Positions 33,832-46,370 of a stretch of 64,000 nt of DNA are shown here, piece after piece. The stretch comes from Adiantum capillus-veneris (Eukaryota; Streptophyta; Polypodiopsida; Polypodiales; Pteridaceae): positions 92,639,087 to 92,703,086 of the forward strand of contig CM043966.1 of assembly GCA_014529385.2 (NCBI GenBank), written 5' to 3'. Below the pieces are notes generated by a model that saw nothing but the letters and a program-made list of their open reading frames with translations, had not been told where the DNA came from and did no database searches. The first letter of the stretch is position 1; each line of letters opens with the position of its first letter. A program made the translations under genes and the position numbers.

Positions 33832-33891
33832 GAAATTTTTTTTTGAGCGTCGCTGTGTGAGCGTCGCTAATATGAAGAGCCTCTTGTAGTG

Positions 33892-34683
33892 GAACTGGAT
33901 GCCGAAGAAGCAAGGGAGTTCTTTTCTAGATTAGGAATCAAGCTTTCTCTTACTACAGCTTACTACCCTGAAGGCAATGGAAAGAGTGAAAGAGGGTATC
34001 CTCCTATCATCAAAGCTTTGGCCAAGGCTTGCGAAGGAAGAGTTGGTGAGTGGCCAAAACTGTTACCATATGCTTTATGGGCTGATCGTACAACACATAG
34101 CTCAGTAACTGGCTACATGCCTGCGAAGCTAATGTATGGTCAAAAGCCAGTGATTCCGATCGAAGATACAATTCCCACATGGAATGTACTACCTTGGCAA
34201 GAGGGGCTTAGCAGGGAAGATCTCCTTGCACTGCGTATAAGGCAGCTAGAGAGAAGACTTGGAGACATTGAAGCTACAAAAGAACGACTCAAAAATGCAA
34301 GGTTTAAAAACAAGGAATACTTTGATAAGCGACATTGACTCAGGAGCAAAGAAATTGACAAAGGTGACTGAGTTTTGGTGTATGATAGTAGCCTTGATAA
34401 CCAGCACACAGTCATGCGTAAGTTTTCAAAAAGATGGTTTGGACCGTATGTTCTAGAGCATGTGCATGAAAATGCTACTTACAGCTTGTCTGAACTACAT
34501 GGTACAAAAGTAAAGATTCCCATTTCAGGAAAAAGGATCAAAATGTTTAAGAGAAGAGGAGACAATGATCCAGAAGATGTTGATGAGGAAGAAGAGCAAA
34601 CCACAGGTAAAGATCAAAGTGAAGATGAAGATTTGGAATCATCCAGTGAAGAAGAAAGCAAGGAAGATGTACAAGAGGGCTGA
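33892..34683 (+). pseudogene. Gypsy B integrase C-terminal part and acidic tail
   Basis: It continues the integrase core interrupted by the CACTA element ('EAREFFSRLGIKLSLTTAYYPEGNGKSERG', which includes the catalytic-region Glu, and 'LWADRTTHSSVTGYMP'). In-frame TGA codons at 34336-34338 and 34372-34374 interrupt it; both can come from single G/C transitions. It then has 'KFSKRWFGPYVLEHV' (C-terminal integrase domain) and an acidic Glu/Asp/Ser-rich tail of about 35 residues ending at 34683. I see no chromodomain. Confidence 0.88.
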
Positions 34684-34729
34684 TCTTACAAAGAAATAAT
34701 GTGGCACATACCGGAGGATGTGCAGGTTT

Positions 34730-34741
34730 AGAGAGGGTGGA
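34730..34741 (+). other. Gypsy B polypurine tract
   Basis: AGAGAGGGTGGA directly before the 3' LTR; primes plus-strand DNA synthesis. Confidence 0.8.
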
Positions 34742-36118
34742 TGTCGTGATGTGACACGTACATAGTGGGAACGCATGCTACAAGATCTATCTTGTAACTT
34801 TTTAGATACACAATTATCTTTCCTATAATGTACATATGCATATTTAAGTATAATAATAAGCCTTCTATCTCATCCTATTATTTTTCTCAAGGGTAACCTA
34901 TCCTTACTTTACCATCAGAAATACTATGGGAAAAGCTCAAAAGCTTCGCCTCCTTAACTTGGGGCAAAAAGCATTGATTCTTTATTTCTACTATCTCATT
35001 ATCATCTCACACCCTAGCTAGATCCTATATCTAGGGTAAACTCCAATATATATATTTTCTATGTATTTTTTATACTTTTCTTATATTTCTTTTTAAATAG
35101 CTACTAGGAGGGAATCAAATCCTAGTGGGACAGTAGGTGGCATGATTTCAAAGATACACTTATTTTAATGCATTATTGCAAGCATGATTACAAAACTTTG
35201 TCAAGGAGCAATGTCATGCTTTCACATGGCATGAGGTGTCCTTTGGAATTAAATGAAAGTCTAGGCTAAGGGGACCACGGGAAGACTTTTGCTGCCACAA
35301 ATGGACCTTATTTTGATGAATTTTTTACACAAGGTTCCAATCCGAATTGGAAAATGATTTTAAAATGAAAATCGTAGCTAATGAGCTAACGTTTTTTCCC
35401 ATATTTTTACGTTTTTATTTGAAGCCACAGTTGAGGAGATATTATCAAAATACTGGACCCCAGTCTGCCCACATCATGCAGGGACAACTCATTTCCAACT
35501 TTTTCAATTCCTATTCACACTGGCTCCTCTCTTCTTGTGTAAACCCTTGGGGGTTCCCTTCACCTATAAAAGGGGACCTCTTCTTCCTTGAAAAGGAACT
35601 CAAGCATTCAAGCCATTGATGAGAGGAATTCATGAGGGAGGGAGTAGTAATGCCAAATTGTACTTAGTCATTAACATAAGCCTAAGCCTACACTTTCTCC
35701 TAGAGGAAGACTAGCCATTCTTGCATGCTATCCTTGGAAGATCAACTTTAATCAAAGAAGGTCCTGGACTTGGCATATCAATCAAAGTGGAGTGCTCCCC
35801 TCTTCTTCTCTCTCCCATCAATAATGGTGCCGAAGGGTTTCAAGTAAGATGTGTTCTACATCGATGTTTTCTTGATTTATTGTTGTTTTCATTTTCATCT
35901 CTAATCCAACATATATATATGTATCTAATCTCATCTCATCTCCTTAACCAAACCTATCTCTCTCATTCTTAGTAATTCATCCTCTCTAGGTTCTCTTTGC
36001 TACAGGTACATCTCTCCCCGCAGTATCCTTATTGCCTACGGGCAAGAATAAGGCTTGGGAGGGAAACTTCTCATCTCTTCACTTCTCTCATATCTACATT
36101 TCTCACATACTATCCTAG

Positions 36119-36337
36119 ATGAATAACCCACATGATGATCATTTCTATCGCTTTCACTCTGTACGATCTATTAGAATTAATGTATGGATTAGCCAAAAAA
36201 TACACTTTCAACAACGTATAGTGTTTCTCTTTGGCCCAGAAAGGCTTAATGAAATACTTCTATCACCGGATCCCATCCTACTACCTCTCATAGACTATAA
36301 CTTTTCTTTTGACGTAAGCGTAGTTATCTTGCTATGA
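36119..36337 (+). CDS. LTR small ORF A, 3' LTR copy
   Basis: 72 codons. It differs from the 5' LTR copy by substitutions such as R-to-Q and V-to-F near 'KIH' and I-to-L or I-to-V changes. In this position it would be read only if downstream DNA or a read-out transcript were translated; it serves mainly as the other template copy. Confidence 0.5.
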   Translation: MNNPHDDHFYRFHSVRSIRINVWISQKIHFQQRIVFLFGPERLNEILLSPDPILLPLIDYNFSFDVSVVILL

Positions 36338-36546
36338 ACCAAGAGGATTTGTACACACAATTAATCCCAATCACTAGACAAAATATATATATTATGGTAA
36401 GTACAAAACTACAATTCCAAAGAACAATTCGTAGCCTATTTGGTCAGCCAAGATTGAATGCCATTAACTCATCTATTAACCCTTTCATATTACCCATGAT
36501 ACGATATGACCATAGCCTTGATGTTTTCATTTTCGTATTGTTTTGA
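36334..36546 (+). CDS. LTR small ORF B, 3' LTR copy
   Basis: 70 codons, one substitution relative to the 5' LTR copy (D to G after 'SLF'). It overlaps ORF A by ATGA as in the 5' LTR. Confidence 0.5.
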   Translation: MNQEDLYTQLIPITRQNIYIMVSTKLQFQRTIRSLFGQPRLNAINSSINPFILPMIRYDHSLDVFIFVLF

Positions 36547-36747
36547 CATTCTCTTTTGTGTTCTTTCTTTGTGTGTGTGAGTGCAAGAGAGAAAGAGTGA
36601 ATCTTCTTTGATTGCACTTCTTTCTAAACCCTAGTCTTCATGGCATCTATGGTTTAAATCCTTCATATAGTTTTTGTTGAGTTCTCTCACAAACTCTCAC
36701 AGCCATAAGCCCGGTGCTTTCCTGGCAAGACCACAAATTTCTCGACA

Positions 36748-38852
36748 ACGCGTAGGATGTCTTTTTGCTCAGAATGACTTGAAATTTTCACTCCAGCTTC
36801 TCCTTGATGTGTTGATCACAGTGGTGTGCTCATAGGTTGGTTTGGAGTCCTAAATCAAGCTGGAGACATCCTATGCGTAGGATGTCTAATTGCTCAGATT
36901 TTGTCCAAACTTGATCCCAAGATTCTCCTAGTGCTCAGCAACGCAATGGTATACTCAAAATTGAGTTTGGATGCCAATAGGTCAAGATTTAGGCTGCAAG
37001 AGCTTCTAGTGCACTCCAAGAGTAGGATCTCTAACAATTCTTGTCTTTGCTTGGTAAATACGCCAAACAAGGTCTAAATTCACTTTTGAAAAAAGTTCTG
37101 GAATCCTTGAGACACTAGAAACCTCCCTATATGGCCAAAGTAGAATTTTGACCACTTTATGACCGTGGAGATATCCTACGCGTAGGATGTCTTTTTGCTC
37201 TATTTCAGCTCAAACTTGCACTGTAGCTTCCCCTTGATGTGCTAAGCTCACAGCTATTTTTACTTTTTGATTTTGACACCTATAGGTTGGTCAAATGATC
37301 TAGAATCTGATCCAAAAGCCTGATGTCTATTCTGATGAGTTCCTAAGTCAAATCAGCTCCAAATTGGACCAAAATTGATTAGGAGGCTTGCCTAAGGCTA
37401 TACAACACCCTGCTATGTCCACAGTTTGAATTTGGCCTCTAAATCATGCCTTAGACATCCTACGCGTAGGATGTCTAACTGCTCAGAATTGCCCCAAATT
37501 TGAACCACAGACTCTCCTTAAGGTGTTGATCACTGTGGTATGCTCAAAGGTTGATTTGGAGTGCTAAATCATGGTGAAGACATCCTACGCGTAGGATGTC
37601 TAACTGCTCAGATTTACCCCAAACTTGAGCCACAGCTTCCCCTTGATGTCAGCAACCCAATGCGATGCTTAGATTTTAATTTGGATGTCAAAAGACTCCA
37701 AAAAGCTATTCTTGCCTTTTTTAGTCAAAAATGCTAAAGTCTGTTTAATCTTCACTTTCACTGACCCAAATGAGATGAAATTTATCACATGCACTCAATA
37801 CAACATTTAGAACATGCCTTTGGAGTCATCTTATGATTTGGTCTCAAAATTAGGCCTTGGACACAATTTGGATAGGATGTCTGGCAATTCTCGTCTTTTG
37901 GCTTTGATCTATCAAAATTTGGTCAAATTTTCACTTTTTAGGTGAAAATATGATAAAACCTACCTTCTGAACACACTGGTCAGAATTTCAAAATTTCCAC
38001 CAGATGACCCTGTAGACATCCTACGCGTAGGATGTCCACTGCTGATTTTTTCAGACTGAAGTGTCCCTGATGCTTCCTTATGCTCTCAGCAAGTGCAAGT
38101 ATGCTTCACAATTGCAAAAACATGCAAAAATCACTCAATTTAAGCCTTTTCTGAAATTTTACGTTTTCTGACTTCGCCTTTTGGCTTTTGGTCAACAAAA
38201 ATAGGGCAAAACACCCAAGTCAATATGTTACTAGGGTAAAACCTACCCTCTGAACCCATTGGTGCAGTCAGAATTTTCAAATTTGGTCTCCAGAACCCCC
38301 TTGAGACATCCTACGCGTAGGATGTCTATGTTTACAGAATTGCAGGTTTTCTTCACAGAACCCTTGCAAATGCTCTTTTATATGCACAGCATCAATCAGT
38401 CATACAAAAATATCCACAAAAGCTTGTTTAATGCATTTTTACACTCAAAAACACACTTTTTCATGATTTCAAATGCAATCAAGCACTTTAGCAAATATTT
38501 CAATGTTGAATAGATCTAGATCATAATCGGATCACTTACCTAAAGCTACTCCTACAAATCATATGGGGTTTTGCATCTATGAGTAGAAAAACGCTTCACT
38601 GTCATAGACGGACTAGTAAACACTTTTATCACCTCACAAATCACTCGACCACCAACAACTACTCTAATCCACAGATCCTAACTAAACCTATCTAGTAGCA
38701 GACCCTTGGCAAGACACACGCTTCCTGGCTATCCACTTGATCGCGGAATATCCTCTTCCGGATCCACTTAAGAAAAACACTTTCTTTAGCCGAAGCTAAA
38801 TCAAGCAACCATCACACGAGTGTTAGTAGGAAACCTACTTAGGTCCTTGTGT
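36748..38852 (-). repeat. Element X leader: degenerate 125-bp repeats with a 24-bp palindrome
   Basis: The perfect or near-perfect palindrome AGACATCCTACG plus its reverse complement occurs at 36864-36887, 37169-37192, 37453-37476, 37578-37601, 38014-38037 and 38304-38327. Half of the split copy is at 36748-36758. Between palindromes are diverged units with shared words (CTTGATGT, TGCTCAGAATT, CACTGTGGT). Several spacings are close to 125 bp or multiples. No coding region is supported. Confidence 0.88.
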
Positions 38853-38869
38853 CCCCGGAAGCGGCGCCA
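38853..38869 (-). other. Element X primer-binding site
   Basis: On the minus strand TGGCGCCGCTTCCGGGG follows the LTR end CCAACA after one base. It resembles the PBS of plant Tat/Athila-type gypsy elements (tRNA-Asp type). Confidence 0.8.
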
Positions 38870-38870
38870 A

Positions 38871-40462
<1,592 letters not shown>

Positions 40463-40504
40463 ACAAGTGTTTGGTTTTGGAAAATTGTGTTTAACCATTG
40501 CATT

Positions 40505-40705
40505 CAATTTATTTGAAGTGGCTTGAATCTTTGAAACTCCAGAACCTTGTACCCTTGTCAAGGCACCCAATTTACTTGAAGCAGATCGAATCTTTGAAAC
40601 TCCAAAACCTTGTAACTGTGTCAAGGCGCCCAATTTATTCAAAGCGGCTCGAATCTCTGAAACTCCAGAAACTTGTAGCTTTGTTAAGGCACCCAGTTTG
40701 TTCAC
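40505..40705 (-). repeat. 63-bp tandem repeat, about 3.2 units
   Basis: CAATTTA-TT-AA-G recurs at 40505, 40568, 40631 and (diverged) 40694, exactly 63 bp apart. It keeps the reading frame of the pseudogene above. Confidence 0.92.
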
Positions 40706-41299
40706 AATGCTCCTTAAAGTGGGCACAATTTCACGCAAGGCATGATCTTGGTCATTGCATTGGCCCCCAAGAACTCCCAAGATCTCTGTGTGAAAATTCC
40801 CAAGAAACTCTGAGGCTTGGTACTGGCTCGCCTCAATCCGAGCTATGGTTGTCTGTAAGTGCAATTGATTCTCCAAGATCTCTCACTGGGTCTCTTTCAT
40901 TTCATCATGCAGCTTCCATAAGAGTCCACCCTCAACATGAGCACTGGAGCTAAGTGTTTGGAGCATCTCCACAGTGTTCAACTGAGTTGTCTCCACCCAA
41001 TCGCAGGCAGACTTGATTTCTCCAAGATATTCAAGAACTTGTCTCTTGGTTAGCCCACCCAATGTTCGGGCTAGCCTCTTTGCACCACGCACGCTATGAA
41101 TAGGAAGAGGTTTCACAATCTCTTCATCATCATTGGTTGAAGTATATACTTCTATGTGGGAGGAGCTTGCACCACTGGTTGCAGTTGCAAGAGGTACATG
41201 TGTAGTGCAAGTTAGATCCATTTTACTGCACATAGATACACATGGAAGGAAAAAAAAAATACATATTTATTGAGAAACCATTGTCTCGATCGTCTCTAT

Positions 41300-41350
<51 letters not shown>

Positions 41351-41594
41351 ATGAAGATGTGTTGGTTTATTGGCTGAAGTTTATCAACTTGCATGCATAG
41401 GAGACAATGATAATTTGTATTGTGGCCCTCTCTAACAATCACTCTCAAGCTCTCGCCAATCTCTTCAATTGGAGACCCTATGATTGGCAACAAAGGGCTT
41501 TCTATTCAAAAGGGGGCTCATGTCTATTATTACTATTGACTCTCTATATATGGCTCCTTGGTCTTTGTTGGGGGGGGGCGGGGGGGGGAGCGGG

Positions 41595-41638
<44 letters not shown>

Positions 41639-42184
41639 ATGTACAAATGACCTATCAACCACTTACTTCACCTACAATAATTTCTAATTCCATTAGAAGA
41701 GCCACTACACAATGGTCATAATGTATAGCTCTAAAACAAAGAGTGTATGCTTACCTTTTCAAACATCAAACAATTTTTGTAAGTAAATGAAACAATTTTT
41801 GTAAGTAAATGATGGTTGAGATATGAACAGGATCTTTTCATGATGTATTCTCTAATATGGAACTTGGAGATCAAGCTAATATTACTTGTAGCATCTAGCA
41901 CATCATTTGATTAATAACACAAAGGTAAAATATGATCTCACGATCGAAAGTTGTGTATGACCCCTTTGAGAGAGATAAAAGGCCAGATGTTCATGTCCCA
42001 CTGGAGACAACGATAATTTGTGTGTCAAAATTGGAGCTTCTGCTTCGATTGGGCTTAGTGTTCGGGAAAAATACATCCTAGCTTAATATCGTGTCATTTT
42101 CAAATTCAAAAATGTCGGTTGAAGGCAAGGGGAAAAAGAGACATTCCGCCCCAAAATAGAGAAATTAGTGTAAAAACATGAAAA

Positions 42185-42415
42185 ATAAACCTAATTTTCC
42201 AATATTTCCTCTTGGAAAATTCAAGAAAGGGAATTTTGAATGTTTGGAAAAATGAATTTTCCAGAATACTGATTGGTTTTGGCATCGAGGATTAATATAG
42301 AACCTAGTTTTCCAAGATTTTCTCTTGGAAAATTCAAGAAAGGGAATTTTGAATGTTTGGAGAAATGATTTTTCTAGAACACTGATTGGTTCGGCGTCAA
42401 GGATTAATATTTGAG
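42185..42415. repeat. Tandem duplication, period about 116 bp
   Basis: Two copies share CTCTTGGAAAATTCAAGAAAG, AATTTTGAATGTTTGGA and ACTGATTGGTT. Confidence 0.9.
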
Positions 42416-42514
42416 CTAGAAGTAGTCTTCAAACTTCAAAGCTCAAAATGAAAGGCCTTCTTGCATGCATCAATGCCAAATTAATGCTAACTTGGAAGCA
42501 ATTGCAGGTCTCTC

Positions 42515-42559
<45 letters not shown>

Positions 42560-42656
42560 TAGAGCTCGCATCCTCGTGCGTTCTGACTTCTTGTCTCCCG
42601 CCTGGACTCCTTCAGCTAACCCACATAATCGCCTCTCTCTCTCACACACACACTCA

Positions 42657-42701
<45 letters not shown>

Positions 42702-43109
42702 CTTGTCAATCACACCAGCTTCAGGTGACCCATGTTTTTGGATTGAAGGTGAGTAGTGTGGTTGGAAAATACAACAGCAATGCACCCAGGCAGGAGGCTG
42801 TTGAAAACGCTCTTCTGGGTTGGCATGTCACCCTCTAGCTGCAAGAAAAATATTGCCTGGACTCCTTCAGCTGACCCACGTAATCGTCCCTCTCTCTCTC
42901 ACTCAGTCTGCTGGCATCGGTGAGCCACCCGCCGCCGCAGGTAGAGAGAGAGGCAATGTGCTCCACATTGTTTCCCACCCGCTAGCTGGCATGAGGTGCG
43001 CTCTCTCTCCTTGACTCCATGGAACGCAACTGCATTGAAACTCACTACAAAGGTGTGGCCTAGTAAGGTGGACCTTAGTGCGGGGGCCGATGCTGCAACC
43101 CACCCGCAG

Positions 43110-43149
<40 letters not shown>

Positions 43150-43298
43150 GGGACTACTACCTAGCTCGGATAGTAGCAGCTCAGATAGCTCGGCTACGTT
43201 AGCAGCTCTCGGATGTACAACAGCAGCTCAAACAGTAGCTCTTGTCGAATCTTCTACACCAGCTTGGACAACAGCTCGTCTAGACCAGTTAGGACACC

Positions 43299-43300
<2 letters not shown>

Positions 43301-43352
<52 letters not shown>

Positions 43353-43416
43353 TCAGCAGTGCGGCATCAGCTGGGCGAGTGTAGCTATATCGACTCGTTT
43401 GCACCAGCTCGGACAG

Positions 43417-43457
<41 letters not shown>

Positions 43458-43544
43458 TCAGCAATGCGGCATCGACTGTGGAGGATGATGCACCTCTAGC
43501 AATCTTTCTCTCTGTGTGTCAGCTGGGCGAGTGCAGCTATGCCA

Positions 43545-43590
<46 letters not shown>

Positions 43591-43671
43591 GATCGACTGT
43601 GGAGGATGATGCACCTCCAGCAATCTCTTAATTTCTCTCTCTGCGTCGGCTGGGTGAGTGCAGCTATGCCA

Positions 43672-43717
<46 letters not shown>

Positions 43718-43735
43718 GTGCGGCAATGGCTGCCT
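43301..43735. repeat. Composite repeats: spacer units alternating with (CT)n
   Basis: Four (CT)n tracts are separated by related spacers that contain GAGTTCAGCA(G/A)TGCGGCATC, ATCGACTGTGGAGGATGATG, CAGCAATCT and GGGTGAGTGCAGCTATGCCAGCAT. The spacers and tracts seem to have been amplified together. Confidence 0.9.
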
Positions 43736-44631
43736 CCACTCCCTGCCTCTTCACCTTCCATCATGATGGCCTTGCATTGCGACCCATCAGCTCCCCCCCT
43801 GGCGGATCTCTCTGAAGCTCCGGCAAGCCCGTCGTCCTTTTTGTGCCACGTGGAGAGCCTGAAAAAGGCTCCCCACTGTAACAGAGGAATGTAGATGATT
43901 AATTCAAAAATTCTATCCCCTCCCCCTGCCTCCTCCTCACCTCTCCATTTCCTCCACAAGTGCCGATCTCTCTCACTCATGTCAATGTTGTGCCTTCCCA
44001 TCGTCATACCCCCCGGCCTTCCTTCTCTACTTATGGTCTAACAAGACTGCACGGTCGACCAACCCTCCCTCGTTGGTTGCATATCATTCGCCTTGCAAAA
44101 TGCGAGCTCACTTGTGCCAACTCTTGGGCCCATAACCCCATGGTCATCACCGAGAGCACCTTCTCTTTGTTTTTATTTTTGGGCTTTGTATTCTTATTAT
44201 TTGTTTCTATTGTGACTTGTTGCATAGTGTTTCTACTGTGATCTATTGCATAGTGTTTCTACAACAAGTGTACCTTTGTCATCACCATCAACCTTGCCCT
44301 CACCCTTAGCGTTTCCATCTCTAGATTTAGCTCCTTAGCCTCCATCTCTCTGCTTCCGAGGTCTCCTCCCTTCTCTCCCTCAGGGCCTCCTACTTTGTCA
44401 CGATATCCTCTCCGTCCACTATGTGCCCTATAGGCCTCAAACGTAGTTTCAGCTGCATGCACATTTTTCCACTTATGATCCAATGCAGATCTAACTTCTC
44501 CATGCAGATGAAATTTCCCAAGATTCCCTTAAAAAAGACATTTTCTATACACGGGTACGCCCACCTCCCTCCATCTCCTTGCACACCCCAAGCTTTCACA
44601 CGTGCACAAGAAGCGCTATGTGGCCGGGTGC

Positions 44632-44633
<2 letters not shown>

Positions 44634-44706
<73 letters not shown>
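44634..44706. repeat. (GA)n microsatellite
   Basis: About 36 GA units. Confidence 0.97.
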
Positions 44707-44708
<2 letters not shown>

Positions 44709-44852
44709 TGATGTGACTTCTTTACGTAACAAAATTTTTTGTAAGTGATTTTATTTTTCTAAAGTTTGAATGAATAGAACGATCTAGTAGCTAGAAGACA
44801 AACAAGGCCATCAAAAGAATGGCACTGTGAGGAGAGCTTTCTAGAGAGAAAG

Positions 44853-46370
44853 TTGTCCAATTCACATAGTAGTCCTAGAAATGAGCAAGATGAGATTTAC
44901 TTCAAAGTATGTGAAAGGATCCAGAATCCGACTATTGAGCTAGATGATATCAGAAGGACATTACCTCAGGCTACTAAGTTTATAAGGAAGGAGAGACAAA
45001 AGGAATCTGAAGCGTTGGCAATGGCGTGGTCTAATATTAAGGACAACAAGGTACCAATCATTTAGATTGATTACAAGGTGAGAAAATAGTGGCAGCCACT
45101 ATCAGAAGTCATTCTAGATGGGGGTGCTTGAGAGAATATACCAAGTGAGCATATGAGATAGAAATTGGGAATCACCAAAATAAAACCTGCATCTTTCAGA
45201 ATAAGGATGGCAATTCAAATAATATTACAAGCTAGTGGCTTGGTTGAAATTTACAGATCAAGGTAGGGTATAAAAAGTTTAAAACCAACCTTTTGGTAAT
45301 GGACATGTAGGGGTGCCTACACCATGTTCTCAGGCAGACGTTGGCTTTGAAATGTAGGGCCCGCACATGATTATGCTGGCTAGAAACTGACTATACAAGG
45401 ACTAAACACAAGGATCCATGTCAAGACAAACAACACTAGAAGCTGGAAAGAGCCATGCGACTAGTGGAGTTCTTTAGGAAGTACGAGGCCAAAAATATAG
45501 AATGAATATTAGCCTCCATGAACATCTTTCTTATTGTAGAAATAGATTGGAATGTAGGACTACCAGAGTAGAAGAAGGCATAGGAACAATGCAAATATTA
45601 CCCGAACAACTTCACCGTATCAAAGCAAGGGGAGAGAAAAATTTATCTAGGTGATAGAGCTTCAGATGAGGGAGAGGAGCCGATACCTGGGGAAACCTCA
45701 AATGAGAATACAACAGGGAGGAGCAGATCAGATAGAGGTGACACGAAGTTCAAGAATCAAAGTACTAGATCAATACTAGAGCTTCAGTTGAGCGAGAGGA
45801 TCAGATACCTGGGAAAACCTTAGTTGAGAATACAATGGGGAGGAACAAATCGGATAGAGGTAACAAGAAGTTCAAGAATAAGAGTACAGGAATACCCGAT
45901 ATGGTGCAGGTCAGGCAGTGTCTCAAGGAGAACAGTCTCAAAGCATTCCAGATATGCTTGATAATGAATATTTAGCTCGGATTTGAACAAAGAAAGAGGT
46001 TGAATCCTTAGCCAAAAGAAAAGGAGGTGGGGCATCGATCTGGTTATTACTAGATGATTAGGACGTAGAAGAATGAAACATGGGCTCATAGTCTAATCCA
46101 AAGATGATAAAGTTCAACAAACACTTAAGGCTAGAGATTAAAGAAAAGGCAAGACACATTTTTCAAAAATATCAAGATATCTTTGCCTAGGAGCATACAA
46201 AATTAAAAGGAGTCGACCCTGAGGTTTGTCAACACAGAATGTCACTTCAACGTGATGCTATAGACCAGTCAAATTACAATGATATAGGATAAATTTTAAC
46301 TATGCTAAAAGGGTCATAGAGGATATAGACAACCTCTCAAAGGCACGATTCATCACATAGATGGTGAGGT
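44853..46370 (+). mobile_element. Gypsy relic: protease and start of RT
   Basis: The frame at 44853-45065 leads to degenerate blocks, still readable piecewise: 'WQPLSEVILDGGA' (protease-like), 'KLGITKIKPASFRIRMA', 'TMFSGRRWL' in place of the usual LGRPWL, and near 46200 'GVDPEVCQHRMSLQRDA', the region just before the RT domain in plant gypsy elements. There are stops and frameshifts throughout. No LTR or PBS was recognised. A Tat/Athila-like origin is inference. Confidence 0.65.

Larger units (their letters stand above)
26174..33891 (-). mobile_element. Complete CACTA (En/Spm) transposon, 7718 bp
   Basis: Both ends begin CACTACAAGAGG on their own strand, and a 3-bp target duplication GAA flanks them. 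Subterminal regions hold many copies of GCGTCGCTA in both orientations, the usual binding-site arrays for CACTA transposases. Two minus-strand genes, a TNP2-type transposase (32098-28370) and a Ptta/En/Spm-type second protein (28099-26786), have clean GT-AG introns. It sits in the integrase gene of gypsy B. The element and one target copy total 7721 bp, and the integrase frame continues on the right side. Confidence 0.96.
18998..36747 (+). mobile_element. Gypsy element B, complete ends, 17.75 kb including a nested CACTA
   Basis: The two LTRs (18998-21000 and 34742-36747) both start TGTCGTG and end CTCGACA, and are about 97% identical over the stretches I compared. The flanks share ACGC (18994-18997 and 36748-36751), a 4-bp target-site duplication. 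Joining the flanks restores a palindrome seen elsewhere in the same region, which confirms the insertion. Removing the 7.7-kb CACTA leaves an element of about 10 kb. Order is gag, protease, reverse transcriptase, RNase H, integrase, so it is Ty3/gypsy. The RT sequence ('MPFIDDLPIKG') is unlike the common Tekay/CRM/Athila types I know, so the lineage is unassigned. Confidence 0.93.
34742..36747 (+). repeat. Gypsy B 3' LTR
   Basis: 2006 bp, collinear with the 5' LTR apart from scattered substitutions and small indels. TATA at 35563-35575; small ORFs A and B at 36119-36337 and 36334-36546, both open. Confidence 0.95.
41222..44852. other. Microsatellite-rich, gene-poor stretch
   Basis: No convincing gene. 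Long open frames here read through (GA)n, (CT)n or (CA)n tracts and are low-complexity. Tracts include 41306-41350, 41599-41637, 42519-42547, 42663-42700, 43112-43145, 43301-43348, 43420-43453, 43549-43588, 43676-43714 and 44634-44706. A G-rich run (41570-41597) precedes one of them. Confidence 0.75.

Noticed and set aside
36864-38327. Palindrome array as a CRISPR array
   Set aside because: Spacing is irregular (about 120-440 bp), the intervening sequences are related to each other, and the context is a plant retrotransposon leader.
43228-44007. Open frames of 78-156 codons on both strands
   Set aside because: They read through (GA)n/(CT)n tracts as alternating Arg-Glu or Ser-Leu; no motif.
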